From: Sinorhizobium arboris LMG 14919
GTDB taxonomy: Bacteria; Pseudomonadota; Alphaproteobacteria; Rhizobiales; Rhizobiaceae
Assembly: GCF_000427465.1 (NCBI RefSeq)
Contig: NZ_ATYB01000014.1
Coordinates: forward strand, 3,165,058 to 3,229,057
Length of the DNA: 64,000 nucleotides
Direction of reading: 5' to 3'
The notes under the pieces are model-generated. The model saw only the letters and a list, made by a program, of their open reading frames with translations. It was not told the DNA's origin and made no database searches. A program made the translations under genes and the position numbers. Below, piece by piece: positions 36,762-45,736 of the stretch (position 1 is its first letter; the number at the start of each line of letters is the position of its first letter).

Positions 36762-36860
36762 GCCCTCATCCGCCTTCTCCCGCGAGCGCGGCGAAGGGGC
36801 AAGCCGAGAGCTGCTAAATCCGCTCTCCGCGCTTGCGGTAAGAGGGCCAGGGTGAGGGAC
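36762..36860. repeat. Palindromic intergenic repeat, copy 3 (two tandem units)
   Basis: Two related units: CCCTCATCC...CTTCTCCCGCGAGCGCGG (36764-36800) and CTCTCCGCGCTTGCGG...CAGGGTGAGGG (36823-36858). Both carry the CTCATCC/CTTCTCC...GCG core of the 62712 element. It lies inside an operon, between binding-protein and permease genes. Confidence 0.65.
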
Positions 36861-36972
36861 GCCTGCAAAGCAGTTGAATGGAATGCGGGCTTCACACCCT
36901 CCTTCATCCTGCTTATGAATCGCGATCCGTTCCGGCTTCCGGGACGGATCGCGTATTTCGAAAGGTTCTCCC

Positions 36973-37653
36973 TTGCCCCATTGGCTTCAATTGATGGCGG
37001 ACTCGCTGCCGGCCCTGCTCTGGGCGGGGCTGATCTTCACGATCCCGCTGACGCTCCTCTCCTTCACTCTGGGCCTGGCTCTCGGCCTCGTCACCGCGGT
37101 CGTCCGGCTTTTTGCCCCGGCGCCTTTCGCGGCCGTGGCGCGCTTCTATGTGTGGGTGATCCGCGGCACGCCGCTGCTCGTGCAGCTCTTCGTCATCTTC
37201 TACGGCCTGCCGAGCATGGGCATCCTGCTCGACGCCTTTCCTGCAGCGCTGATCGGCTTCACGCTCAATATCGGCGCCTACAGCTCCGAGATCATTCGGG
37301 CGGTGATCTCGTCCGTTCCGCGGGGACAGTGGGAAGCGGCCTACTCGATCGGCATGAGCTGGAGTCAGGCGATGCGCCGGACGATTTTGCCCCAGGCGGG
37401 CCGTGTCGCCGTGCCGCCGCTTTCGAACACCTTCATCTCGCTCGTCAAGGACACCTCGCTCGCCGCCGCCATTACCGTGCCGGAGCTTTTCCAGACGGCG
37501 CAGCGCATCGTCGCCACCAGCTATGAACCTTTGATCCTCTACATAGAGGCTGCCCTGATCTATCTTGTCATGAGTTCCGTTCTCTCGGCTCTGCAGGGGA
37601 AACTGGAGCAGCGTTTCGCCCGCTATGGCGGCTTCCTGGAGGCGCGCACGTGA
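36973..37653 (+). CDS. Polar amino-acid ABC transporter permease
   Basis: A 226-residue His/Glu/Gln/Arg-type permease (HEQRO family) with about five membrane segments. It has the EAA loop EAAYSIGMSWSQAMRRTILPQAGRVAVPPL and the YVWVIRGTPLLVQLFVIFYGLP motif. The frame begins at a TTG with AAAGG eight bases upstream; an ATG at 36994 is an alternative. It overlaps the ATPase gene by four bases (GTGA). Confidence 0.9.
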   Translation: MPHWLQLMADSLPALLWAGLIFTIPLTLLSFTLGLALGLVTAVVRLFAPAPFAAVARFYVWVIRGTPLLVQLFVIFYGLPSMGILLDAFPAALIGFTLNIGAYSSEIIRAVISSVPRGQWEAAYSIGMSWSQAMRRTILPQAGRVAVPPLSNTFISLVKDTSLAAAITVPELFQTAQRIVATSYEPLILYIEAALIYLVMSSVLSALQGKLEQRFARYGGFLEART

Positions 37654-38411
37654 TCGAGCTCTCCCACATCGTCAAACGCTTCGGCACCAACACCGTGCTG
37701 AACGACATCAGCGTCTCATTGGCGGAAGGCAGCGTGACTGCTCTCGTCGGGCCTTCCGGCGGCGGCAAGAGCACCCTGCTGCGCTGCATCAACCTGCTGG
37801 AAATCCCGACGTCGGGCGCGATCCGGCTCGGCGACGACCGGCTGGAATTCGCCGCCGGCCGCAAGATCGGCTGGCAGGCCATCCAGGGACTGCGCCGCCA
37901 GACCGGAATGGTGTTCCAGAACTTTCAGCTGTTTCCGCACCAGACGGCGATCGGCAATGTGATGGAAGGCCTCGTCACCGTCCTCAAATGGCCGGCCGCC
38001 CGCGCCCGCGCCCGGGCTCTCGAACTTCTGGAGAAGGTCGGCATGGCACATAAGGCGGATGCCTGGCCGGCCACCCTTTCCGGCGGCCAGCAGCAACGCG
38101 TGGCGATCGCCCGGGCCCTTGCCCCTTCCCCGCGCGTGCTCCTCTGTGACGAGCCGACCTCGGCGCTGGACCCGGAACTGGCGGAAGAAGTGGTTGAGGT
38201 CCTGAGCCGCCTCGCCCGCGAGGGAACGACGATGATCATGGCGACCCACGACCTTCGGCTTGCCTCGCGGGTCGCCGATCATGTCGTCTTCCTCGACGGC
38301 GGCGTCGTCGTCGAAAGCGGACCGCCGCGGAAGATCTTCTCGACGCCGGAGCGGGAGCGGACCAAGCGGTTCATTGCGTCGCTGAGTGCGCCGATGAACT
38401 ATGACATTTGA
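37650..38411 (+). CDS. Polar amino-acid ABC transporter ATP-binding protein
   Basis: A 253-residue ATPase of the GlnQ/TcyC group: Walker A GPSGGGKST, signature LSGGQQQRVAIARAL, Walker B LLCDEPTSALDPEL and the switch histidine in ATHDLRLA. Starts at a GTG overlapping the permease stop. It converges with pyc (57-base gap). Confidence 0.93.
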   Translation: MIELSHIVKRFGTNTVLNDISVSLAEGSVTALVGPSGGGKSTLLRCINLLEIPTSGAIRLGDDRLEFAAGRKIGWQAIQGLRRQTGMVFQNFQLFPHQTAIGNVMEGLVTVLKWPAARARARALELLEKVGMAHKADAWPATLSGGQQQRVAIARALAPSPRVLLCDEPTSALDPELAEEVVEVLSRLAREGTTMIMATHDLRLASRVADHVVFLDGGVVVESGPPRKIFSTPERERTKRFIASLSAPMNYDI

Positions 38412-38468
38412 AGAGACGGGGCGGGCGAGCCTCGCCTCGCCGCCGTCATCTTCGGGCCTGGCACGGTA

Positions 38469-41400
38469 TTACCCGCCGAAAACGACCAGCAGATCCTTCG
38501 CATCGATCTGGTCGCCGGCCCTGACCAGCACTTCGGCGACCACGCCGTCCTTCTCGGCATGAAGCGCCGTTTCCATCTTCATCGCCTCGATGGAGAGCAG
38601 CACGTCGCCGGCTTTCACGGACTGGCCCGTCACGATCGCCACGGTCGAGATCACGCCCGGCATCGGCGCACCTAGATGGGCGGCGTTGCCGGCTTCCGCC
38701 TTCCGGCGGATGGCGGCCGACGCGCCGCGGTTGCGGTCGGGAACCTTGATGGAGCGCGGCTGGCCGTTCAGCTCGAAGAACATCTTGACCATGCCCTTCT
38801 CGTCGATCTCGCCCTGCGCCTGGTTGAGGATGACGAGGGTCTTGCCCTTCTCGATGTCGGCGAAGAGCTCCTCGCCCGGCGCCATGCCGTAGAAATAAGC
38901 CGGCGTCGGCAGCACGCTGACCGGACCGTAGGTCTCGCAGGCTACGGCATAATCGGTGAAGACCTTCGGGTACATGAGATAGGAGGCGAACTCGAAATCG
39001 GTCACTTCGCGGCCGAGCTTCTCCTCGATGCCCTTGCGCTCGGCATCAAGATCGGCATCTTCCAGCAGGGAGCCCGGACGTGCGTCATAGGGCTCCTCGC
39101 CTTTCAAGGCCTTCTTCTGCAGCGCCTCCGGCCAGCCGCCCGGCGGTTGGCCGAGATCGCCCTTGAGCATGGAAACAACGGATTCCGGAAAGGCGATGTC
39201 CTTGCCCGGATTTTCGACGTCGGCCACCGTCAGGTCCTGGGACACCATCATCAGCGCCATGTCCCCGACGACCTTGGAGGACGGCGTCACTTTGACGATG
39301 TCGCCGAACATCCGGTTGGCGTCCGCATAGGCCTGCGCCACCTCGTGCCAGCGGGTCTCGAGCCCGAGCGAGCGGGCCTGTTCCTTCAGATTGGTGAACT
39401 GGCCCCCGGGCATTTCGTGCAGGTAGACTTCCGAGGCCGGTCCCTTGAGGTCGCTTTCGAAGGCCGCATATTGATGGCGTACCGCCTCCCAGTAGAAGGA
39501 GATGCGGCGGATCCACTCCGGATCGAGGCCCGGCTCGCGCTCCGTGCCGGACAGCGCCTCGACGATCGAGCCCAGGCAGGGCTGAGAGGTGTTGCCGGAG
39601 AGCGCGTCCATCGCCGCATCTACGACATCGACGCCGGACTCGACGGCTGCAAGCACCGTCGCCGCGGCAATGCCCGATGTGTCGTGTGTGTGGAAATGGA
39701 TCGGCAGGCCGGTCGCGTCCTTGAGCGCCTTGAAGAGCACGCGCGCCGCAGCCGGCTTCAGCAGTCCGGCCATGTCCTTGACGGCGATCATATGGGCGCC
39801 GGCCTTTTCCAGCTCGGCGGCAAGCGCCGTGTAGTATTTCAGGTCGTATTTCGGCCGCGCGGAATTCAGGATGTCGCCCGTGTAGCAGATCGCCGCCTCG
39901 CAGATCCTGTTCTCTTCAGCAACTGCATCCATCGCGACGCGCATGTTCTCGACCCAGTTCAGGCAGTCGAAGACGCGGAAGACGTCGATGCCGCCCTTTG
40001 CGGCCTGGCGGACGAAATATTTGACGACATTATCGGGATAGTTCTTGTAGCCGACGCCGTTGGCGCCGCGCAGGAGCATCTGCAGCAGCAGGTTCGGAGC
40101 GCCCTCGCGTACCATCGCCAGCCGCTCCCACGGGTCCTCCGTGAGGAAACGCATCGACACGTCGAAGGTCGCGCCGCCCCAGCATTCGAGCGAGAAGAGG
40201 TTAGGCAGCGCCCGCGCATAAGTATCGGCGATGCGGGCGATGTCGTAGGTGCGCATGCGGGTAGCGAGGAGCGACTGATGACCGTCGCGCATCGTCGTGT
40301 CGGTGATCAGTACCTCGGGTTGCGCTTTCACCCATTCGGCAAATTTCTTCGGGCCGAGCTCATCGAGCCGCTGCTTCGTGCCCGGCTTCACATCGCCGCC
40401 GATGAAGGGCACGACCGGTGCGGCAATATCGTCGGAAGGCTTCGGCCGGCCTTTGACTTCCGGATGGCCGTTGACGGTGACGTCGGCGAGATAGGTGAGA
40501 AGCTTGGTGGCGCGGTCCTGTCGCTTGACCTGCTGGAACAGTTCCGGCGTCGTGTCGATGAAGCGCGTCGTATAGCTGTTGTCGTGGAACTTCGGATGGC
40601 TGATGATCGCCTCGAGGAAGGTGAGGTTGGTCGCCACGCCGCGGATGCGGAATTCTCTCAGCGCACGGATCATCCGCTGGATCGCTTCGCCCGGATTCGG
40701 CGCCCAGGCGGTCACCTTTTCAAGAAGCGGATCGTAGTAGCGGGTGATGACAGCGCCGGAATAGGCGGTGCCGCCGTCGAGCCGGATGCCGAAGCCGGTG
40801 GCGCCGCGATAGGCGGTGATGCGGCCATAGTCCGGAATGAAGTTCTGCTCCGGATCTTCCGTCGTGATGCGGCACTGCAGCGCATGGCCGTTGAGGCGGA
40901 TATCCTCCTGGCGCGGCACGCCCGATTCCGGTGCACCGATGGCAAAGCCGTCGAGAATGTGGATCTGCGCCTTGACGATATCGATGCCGGTGACGACCTC
41001 GGTCACCGTGTGCTCGACCTGGATGCGCGGATTGACCTCGATGAAGTAGAACTTGCCGGTATCGGCGTCCATCAGATATTCGACCGTGCCGGCGCCGATG
41101 TAGTTGGTCGCCCTGGCGATCTTCAGCGAATAGTCGGCGAGCTCCTGGCGCTGCGCATCGGTGAGATAGGGCGCCGGCGCCCGCTCCACGACCTTCTGGT
41201 TGCGCCGCTGGATGGAGCAGTCACGCTCGAAGAGATGGACGACATTGCCGTGCGTGTCGCCGAGGACCTGGCTCTCGACGTGACGGGCGCGCTCGACGAG
41301 CTTTTCGAGATAGACCTCGTCTTTGCCGAAAGCGGCCTTGGCCTCGCGCCTGGCCTCCGTCACCTCGCGGATCAGGTCCTTGGGGTCGCGGATCGCCCGC

Positions 41401-41927
41401 ATGCCGCGGCCGCCGCCGCCCCAGGAGGCCTTCAGCATCACCGGATAGCCGATCTCCTCCGCCAACCGCTTGATCTCTTCCGGATCGTCCGGCAGCGGCT
41501 CGGTCGCGGGCACAACCGGCACGCCGATCGAGATCGCGAGGTTGCGGGCCGCGACCTTGTTACCGAGCTGGCGCATCGTCTCCGGCCTGGGGCCGATGAA
41601 GGTAATGCCGTTTGCGGCACAGGCCTCGGCGAATTCCGGGCTTTCGGAGAGCAGGCCATAGCCGGGGTGAATGGCGTCGGCGCCCGAAAGCTTGGCGACG
41701 CGGATCACCTCGTCGATCGACAGATAACTCTCGATCGGCCCGAGATCGCGCGGCAGGTGCGGCCCGCGTCCGACCTGGTAACTTTCGTCCGCCTTGAACC
41801 GGTGGAGCGCCAGTTTGTCCTCCTCAGCCCATATCGCGACCGTTTTAAGCCCCAGCTCATTGGCCGCGCGGAAGACGCGGATGGCGATTTCGGAACGGTT
41901 GGCAACAAGGATCTTCGATATGGACAA
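38469..41927 (-). CDS. pyc: Pyruvate carboxylase
   Basis: A 1152-residue single-chain enzyme carboxylating pyruvate to oxaloacetate, the main anaplerotic route for sugar growth in rhizobia. Order: biotin carboxylase (KILVANRSEIAIRVFRAANE at the start, ATP-grasp GGGGRGMRA), carboxyltransferase barrel (LITDTTMRDGHQSLLATRMRT, metal-binding FHTHDTSG), and C-terminal biotinyl domain with EAMKMETALH (biotinyl Lys1117). Full length and no lesion. It starts at TTG with GGAG seven bases upstream. The stop is close to the amino-acid transporter end. Confidence 0.98.
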   Translation of the reverse strand: MSISKILVANRSEIAIRVFRAANELGLKTVAIWAEEDKLALHRFKADESYQVGRGPHLPRDLGPIESYLSIDEVIRVAKLSGADAIHPGYGLLSESPEFAEACAANGITFIGPRPETMRQLGNKVAARNLAISIGVPVVPATEPLPDDPEEIKRLAEEIGYPVMLKASWGGGGRGMRAIRDPKDLIREVTEARREAKAAFGKDEVYLEKLVERARHVESQVLGDTHGNVVHLFERDCSIQRRNQKVVERAPAPYLTDAQRQELADYSLKIARATNYIGAGTVEYLMDADTGKFYFIEVNPRIQVEHTVTEVVTGIDIVKAQIHILDGFAIGAPESGVPRQEDIRLNGHALQCRITTEDPEQNFIPDYGRITAYRGATGFGIRLDGGTAYSGAVITRYYDPLLEKVTAWAPNPGEAIQRMIRALREFRIRGVATNLTFLEAIISHPKFHDNSYTTRFIDTTPELFQQVKRQDRATKLLTYLADVTVNGHPEVKGRPKPSDDIAAPVVPFIGGDVKPGTKQRLDELGPKKFAEWVKAQPEVLITDTTMRDGHQSLLATRMRTYDIARIADTYARALPNLFSLECWGGATFDVSMRFLTEDPWERLAMVREGAPNLLLQMLLRGANGVGYKNYPDNVVKYFVRQAAKGGIDVFRVFDCLNWVENMRVAMDAVAEENRICEAAICYTGDILNSARPKYDLKYYTALAAELEKAGAHMIAVKDMAGLLKPAAARVLFKALKDATGLPIHFHTHDTSGIAAATVLAAVESGVDVVDAAMDALSGNTSQPCLGSIVEALSGTEREPGLDPEWIRRISFYWEAVRHQYAAFESDLKGPASEVYLHEMPGGQFTNLKEQARSLGLETRWHEVAQAYADANRMFGDIVKVTPSSKVVGDMALMMVSQDLTVADVENPGKDIAFPESVVSMLKGDLGQPPGGWPEALQKKALKGEEPYDARPGSLLEDADLDAERKGIEEKLGREVTDFEFASYLMYPKVFTDYAVACETYGPVSVLPTPAYFYGMAPGEELFADIEKGKTLVILNQAQGEIDEKGMVKMFFELNGQPRSIKVPDRNRGASAAIRRKAEAGNAAHLGAPMPGVISTVAIVTGQSVKAGDVLLSIEAMKMETALHAEKDGVVAEVLVRAGDQIDAKDLLVVFGG

Positions 41928-41980
41928 GTCGGACTCCTCATAGACTTGGACACGCGGGAATGCTGCACCCGCGAAAAGAA

Positions 41981-42009
41981 CTATTAGCGAGTCAAGGAAT
42001 GAAGTGCAA
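41981..42009 (-). promoter_or_regulatory. Candidate sigma-70 promoter of pyc
   Basis: On the minus strand TTGCAC (42009-42004) and TAATAG (41986-41981) are spaced 17 bases apart, about 55 bases upstream of the pyc TTG. Confidence 0.5.
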
Positions 42010-42166
42010 TTTCAGATGCGACATGAAACCTGACCCATTTGGTCAGGAGCACAGCGCAGGAGAGTGGTTCAGGGATCTTGGCTCGAGCCTTCGGACCTCC
42101 CCCCACCCCAGTACTTGTCGCAGGGGTCCAGCAGCGCCGCGATCACGGCGCGCAACATGTTGTTTC

Positions 42167-42184
42167 AGCCCAAGGATTTGGGCT
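42167..42184 (-). terminator. Hairpin downstream of expR
   Basis: AGCCCAA-GGAT-TTGGGCT, a perfect 7-bp stem with a 4-base loop, 52 bases past the expR stop. No T-run follows on the minus strand, so it is at best a weak terminator. Confidence 0.4.
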
Positions 42185-42235
42185 GGCTGGCGTCCTGTGA
42201 CAGCCACCGGAATGAGGGCGCAGGAGCCAGTATCG

Positions 42236-42976
42236 TCAGGAGATCAGCCCCAGGCGGAAGGCGATCGCCACGACATGGTGGCGGTTCTTCGCCTTCAGCT
42301 TTTCCTGAATGCCGTTCATGTACCAGTCGACCGTATGACTGGAGATGTCGAGAACCTTGCCGATGTCGTTCGAAGTCATGCCGTCGGCAAGATAGTGGAG
42401 CGCTTCCATTGCGCGCCGCGTCATCTGGACTTCGACGCGCGAGACGAGTTCCGCCATGATCTCCGGATCGGTGAGTTCGAGCAACTTCCAGAAAAGCCGC
42501 TTGGCTATGGCGTCGAAAAGACTCAGTTCCACCGGGCTCAGGTCGACCACGCGGCCGCCCACCGTCAGATTGCCCATGAGCCCGCGCCGGCCGTGCACCG
42601 GAAAGATATAGCCGTCGAAGAGGCCATGATTGCGCGCCTCTACCATCATGCTTTCCATGCGCTTGCGGTGCGGATCCGAGCGGAAGGCCACGAGCGTGTC
42701 GCGCCAGCGGAAGCCGCGCTGGGCGTGCCCGAGGAAGCGGATCGTCGGGTCGATGACGACGTATTTCTTGCGGATATAGATCTGCGGCCAGCCATCCGGC
42801 CAGCGTCCGGCCAGAAGGAGCCTCAGCGGATTCTCGTGCGGTTTCGGCTGACGCACAATGCCGTAAAAGTCGAACCCGCAACGGTCGAGCAGGCGCTCGA
42901 ACTCGGGCAGGATCTCCTCGCGCGTCTTCATTTCTTCCAGAAGCGCCAGAAACTGGACGAGCAACGTAATATTCAT
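42236..42976 (-). CDS. expR: LuxR-family quorum-sensing regulator ExpR (intact)
   Basis: A 246-residue LuxR solo. Residues about 20-165 form the acyl-homoserine-lactone-binding domain with the characteristic Trp/Tyr/Asp cluster (FDFYGIVRQPKPHENPL, YIRKKYVVIDPTIRF, AQRGFRW). The C-terminal LuxR helix-turn-helix is ALHYLADGMTSNDIGKVL...SSHTVDWYMNGIQEKLKA. I recognise it as ExpR from its sequence style and its location between pyc and ndvA, as in S. meliloti, where ExpR with long-chain AHLs controls EPS II, succinoglycan and motility. In the laboratory strain 1021 the gene is interrupted by an insertion sequence; here it is uninterrupted. GAGGG lies seven bases before the ATG. Confidence 0.85.
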   Translation of the reverse strand: MNITLLVQFLALLEEMKTREEILPEFERLLDRCGFDFYGIVRQPKPHENPLRLLLAGRWPDGWPQIYIRKKYVVIDPTIRFLGHAQRGFRWRDTLVAFRSDPHRKRMESMMVEARNHGLFDGYIFPVHGRRGLMGNLTVGGRVVDLSPVELSLFDAIAKRLFWKLLELTDPEIMAELVSRVEVQMTRRAMEALHYLADGMTSNDIGKVLDISSHTVDWYMNGIQEKLKAKNRHHVVAIAFRLGLIS

Positions 42977-43355
42977 AGAGCACCCTCAAATCAAAACGCG
43001 TAGCGCAACCCGCCAGGCCACGTGAATACGCCGTTCAGAAGCCATTCATGTTGCAACCGCGATAATTCTTCATATCACGCCCGGTCTTGCAGGAAACCTG
43101 CAAAAACTCGGAGTCGAGGCATCAAGATAGCTAACGATGGATCATCACGCCAACCCTCCCATGGTATCGGATGACCCTCTTTGCTGATCCGCCCCGTCTC
43201 CCGCGTTTTTCGGGAAGAACGCCAAGGCCGTCACCCGCGGCTTTGCCGGCACGCAAGGTGATTGAAGTTCACGCTTGCGGGACGGCCAAAGACGCAACGC
43301 ATTGCCGCATCGTGCCGTTGCGGCGCCAAATCCGATACCCGAAAGGGGTGAGACA
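42977..43355. other. Divergent expR/ndvA promoter region
   Basis: 379 bases between the divergent expR and ndvA genes. Apart from the lux-box-like dyad (43087-43103) it contains no recognised element; an open frame running into ndvA from 43275 is an upstream extension without a ribosome-binding site. Promoters for both genes must lie here. Confidence 0.55.
43087..43103. promoter_or_regulatory. lux-box-like dyad upstream of expR
   Basis: TTGCAGGAAACCTGCAA has perfect 7-bp arms around AAA. It lies 111 bases upstream of the expR start and about 253 bases upstream of ndvA. LuxR-type sites share the CTGCA/TGCAG character. Binding by ExpR is inference. Confidence 0.4.
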
Positions 43356-45113
43356 GTGTCCTTGTTTCAGGTGTATGCAAGAGCGCTTCAGTATCTTGCT
43401 GTCCACAAGTTTCGCGTCGGGGCGATCGTCATTGCCAATATCGTCCTGGCCGTCATCACCATTGCCGAGCCGATCCTGTTCGGCCGCATCATCGACGCGA
43501 TCTCGTCACAGAAGGAGGTCGCGCCGATGCTGCTCCTGTGGGCGGGCTTCGGCGTCTTCAATACGATCGCCTTCGTGCTCGTTTCCCGCGAGGCGGATCG
43601 TCTCGCGCATGGCAGACGCGCTTCGCTCCTGACCGAAGCCTTCGGCCGGATCGTGTCGATGCCGCTCTCATGGCACAGCCAACGCGGCACCTCCAATGCG
43701 CTGCATACGCTGCTTCGCGCCTGCGAAACGCTCTTCGGGCTCTGGCTCGAATTCATGCGGCAGCATCTGGCGACGGCAGTGGCGCTCGTGCTCCTGGTTC
43801 CGACGGCCTTTGCGATGGACGTCCGCCTGTCGCTCGTTCTTGTCGTGCTCGGCGTGGCCTATGTGATGATCAGCAAGGTCGTGATGAGCCGTACCAAGGA
43901 GGGCCAGGCTTCCGTCGAGAGACACTACCACACGGTCTTTTCGCACGTGTCCGACTCGATCAGCAACGTTTCGGTGGTTCACAGCTACAATCGCATAGAA
44001 GCGGAAACGCGCGCGTTGAAGAAATTCACGCAGCGCCTGCTTTCAGCGCAGTATCCGGTGCTCGACTGGTGGGCTTTGGCGAGCGGCCTCAACCGCATCG
44101 CCTCGACTATCTCGATGATGGCGATCCTCGTCATCGGCACCGTTCTCGTGCAGCGCGGCGAACTCGGCGTCGGCGAGGTGATCGCTTTCATCGGTTTCGC
44201 CAATCTGCTGATCGGCCGCCTCGACCAGATGAAGGCATTCGCCACCCAGATCTTTGAAGCCCGCGCCAAGCTCGAAGACTTCTTCCAGCTCGAGGATTCG
44301 GTCCAGGACCGCGAGGAGCCGGCCGATGCCGGGGAACTGAAGCGGGTCGTCGGCGAAGTCGAATTCAGGGACATTTCCTTCGACTTCGCAAACTCGGCCC
44401 AGGGCGTGCGCAACGTCTCCTTCAAGGCCAAGGCCGGGCAGACGATCGCCATCGTCGGCCCGACCGGCGCCGGGAAGACCACGCTCGTCAACCTCCTGCA
44501 GCGGGTCCACGAACCCAAGCACGGGCAGATCCTCGTCGACGGCGTGGACATCGCGACCGTCACCCGCAAGTCGCTGCGCCGGTCGATCGCAACGGTCTTC
44601 CAGGATGCGGGCCTGATGAACCGCTCGATCGGCGAGAATATTCGCCTCGGCCGTGAGGACGCGTCGCTGGACGAGGTTATGGCCGCCGCCGAAGCCGCCG
44701 CCGCGAGCGATTTCATCGAGGGCCGCCTCAACGGTTACGACACGGTCGTCGGCGAACGCGGCAACCGGCTTTCCGGTGGCGAGCGCCAGCGTGTCGCCAT
44801 CGCCCGCGCGATCCTGAAGAACGCACCGATCCTGGTGCTCGACGAGGCGACCAGCGCGCTCGACGTGGAGACCGAGGCCCGCGTCAAGGATGCGATCGAC
44901 GCGCTGCGCAAGGACCGCACGACCTTCATCATCGCCCACCGCCTGTCGACGGTGCGGGAAGCCGATCTGGTCATCTTCATGGACCAGGGCCGAATCGTGG
45001 AAATGGGCGGCTTCAACGAGCTCAGCCAGAGCAACGGGCGCTTCGCCGCGCTGCTTCGCGCCAGCGGTATCCTCACGGACGAGGATGTCCGCAAGAGCCT
45101 TACGGCAGCCTGA
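43356..45113 (+). CDS. ndvA: Cyclic beta-1,2-glucan exporter NdvA (ABC half-transporter)
   Basis: A 585-residue fused membrane/ATPase exporter. Six membrane segments occupy about residues 20-300. The nucleotide-binding domain has Walker A GPTGAGKTT (about 368-376), signature LSGGERQRVAIARAI and Walker B ILVLDEATSALD. Related to hemolysin-type exporters; moves cyclic glucan from cytoplasm to periplasm and is needed for nodule invasion in S. meliloti. The start is a GTG at 43356 (reading VSLFQVYARALQYL) behind AAAGGGG; the longer upstream frame is rejected. It has its own terminator. Confidence 0.96.
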   Translation: MSLFQVYARALQYLAVHKFRVGAIVIANIVLAVITIAEPILFGRIIDAISSQKEVAPMLLLWAGFGVFNTIAFVLVSREADRLAHGRRASLLTEAFGRIVSMPLSWHSQRGTSNALHTLLRACETLFGLWLEFMRQHLATAVALVLLVPTAFAMDVRLSLVLVVLGVAYVMISKVVMSRTKEGQASVERHYHTVFSHVSDSISNVSVVHSYNRIEAETRALKKFTQRLLSAQYPVLDWWALASGLNRIASTISMMAILVIGTVLVQRGELGVGEVIAFIGFANLLIGRLDQMKAFATQIFEARAKLEDFFQLEDSVQDREEPADAGELKRVVGEVEFRDISFDFANSAQGVRNVSFKAKAGQTIAIVGPTGAGKTTLVNLLQRVHEPKHGQILVDGVDIATVTRKSLRRSIATVFQDAGLMNRSIGENIRLGREDASLDEVMAAAEAAAASDFIEGRLNGYDTVVGERGNRLSGGERQRVAIARAILKNAPILVLDEATSALDVETEARVKDAIDALRKDRTTFIIAHRLSTVREADLVIFMDQGRIVEMGGFNELSQSNGRFAALLRASGILTDEDVRKSLTAA

Positions 45114-45135
45114 TACCATCACCTGGATTTGCACC

Positions 45136-45162
45136 AGAATGCCCCGGACTCCGGGGCATTCT
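45136..45162 (+). terminator. Terminator hairpin of ndvA
   Basis: AGAATGCCCCGG-ACT-CCGGGGCATTCT is a perfect 12-bp stem 22 bases past the ndvA stop, followed by TATGTG. The short T-stretch makes it a strong hairpin with an imperfect tail. Confidence 0.75.
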
Positions 45163-45357
45163 TATGTGATCGGGAATCCGATCTCCCAATCGGCGGCGGG
45201 CGTCCTCGCTGCAGAGACGGCCGGAGCGTTTGGGGATAATCTCGTCCCGCGGCCTGCACCTCCACGACCGGGGAAAGACTGTCGCCTCGGCATTTCGTCC
45301 GCTGCCGGACCCCGGGTTCTGCTTCCCCCCGGTCCGGGAGACCTGCGCTCAATGAGC

Positions 45358-45679
45358 GCCTATCGGTTCTACGCGTCTCAGGTCGACAGGCCGCTGACGA
45401 AGGGCGGGCAAGGAATGCTGCGCGACTTGTCCTCGCGGGCGCGGGTCTCTGCGACGACCTTCACGAACTAAAGGGGCGAGGATGTTTTGGCGGGAGAGCG
45501 AAAGCGAGGTCGAACGCCGCAACGGCAAGGATTACGACAGCGCCGCTGCAATGCTCGCTGACCTCGCGCCACTTTCTGCAAGGAAGGCAAAGCCGCCGAT
45601 TTCTACCGCCGGCTCGCCGGCATCCGCGAGCGTCCATGAGCGCAAGGGCAAGTTCATCGAACGGTCGCGCGGACTGTGA
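45358..45679 (+). pseudogene. Frameshifted remnant of a SWIM-zinc-finger-associated type protein
   Basis: Protein-like pieces occur in different frames in the right order: AYRFYASQVDR (45358-45390), DYDSAAAMLADLAPLS (about 45532-45579), GKAADFYRRLAGIRER (about 45584-45633) and GKFIERSRGL then stop (to 45679). Removing one C near 45633 restores RHERKGKFIER, continuous with the preceding piece, and a second single-base indel near 45582 joins the two earlier ones. The helical, Arg/Lys-ended text resembles C-termini of SWIM-zinc-finger proteins in my recollection; the family name is tentative. 45163-45357 shows nothing else. Confidence 0.5.
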
Positions 45680-45736
45680 TTGCCGCCGCCGCGCTGGGAG
45701 GGACGACCGTCCTCCCTGCGTGCGGGTAAAGGTCCC

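Larger units (their letters stand above)
41928..42235. other. pyc upstream region
   Basis: A 308-base gap between the pyc start and the expR stop. It contains the pyc promoter candidate, a dyad CCTGACC-CATTT-GGTCAGG (42029-42047) just upstream of that promoter that could be an operator, and the hairpin behind expR. No coding sequence seen. Confidence 0.55.

Noticed and set aside
38676..41987. Open frame of 1103 codons on the plus strand
   Set aside because: It is antisense to pyc, arises from high GC in third positions and encodes no recognisable protein; pyc shows all catalytic motifs.
45163..45357. GC-rich stretch after ndvA considered as a structured RNA gene
   Set aside because: None of the conserved blocks of RNase P RNA, SRP RNA or tmRNA could be found.
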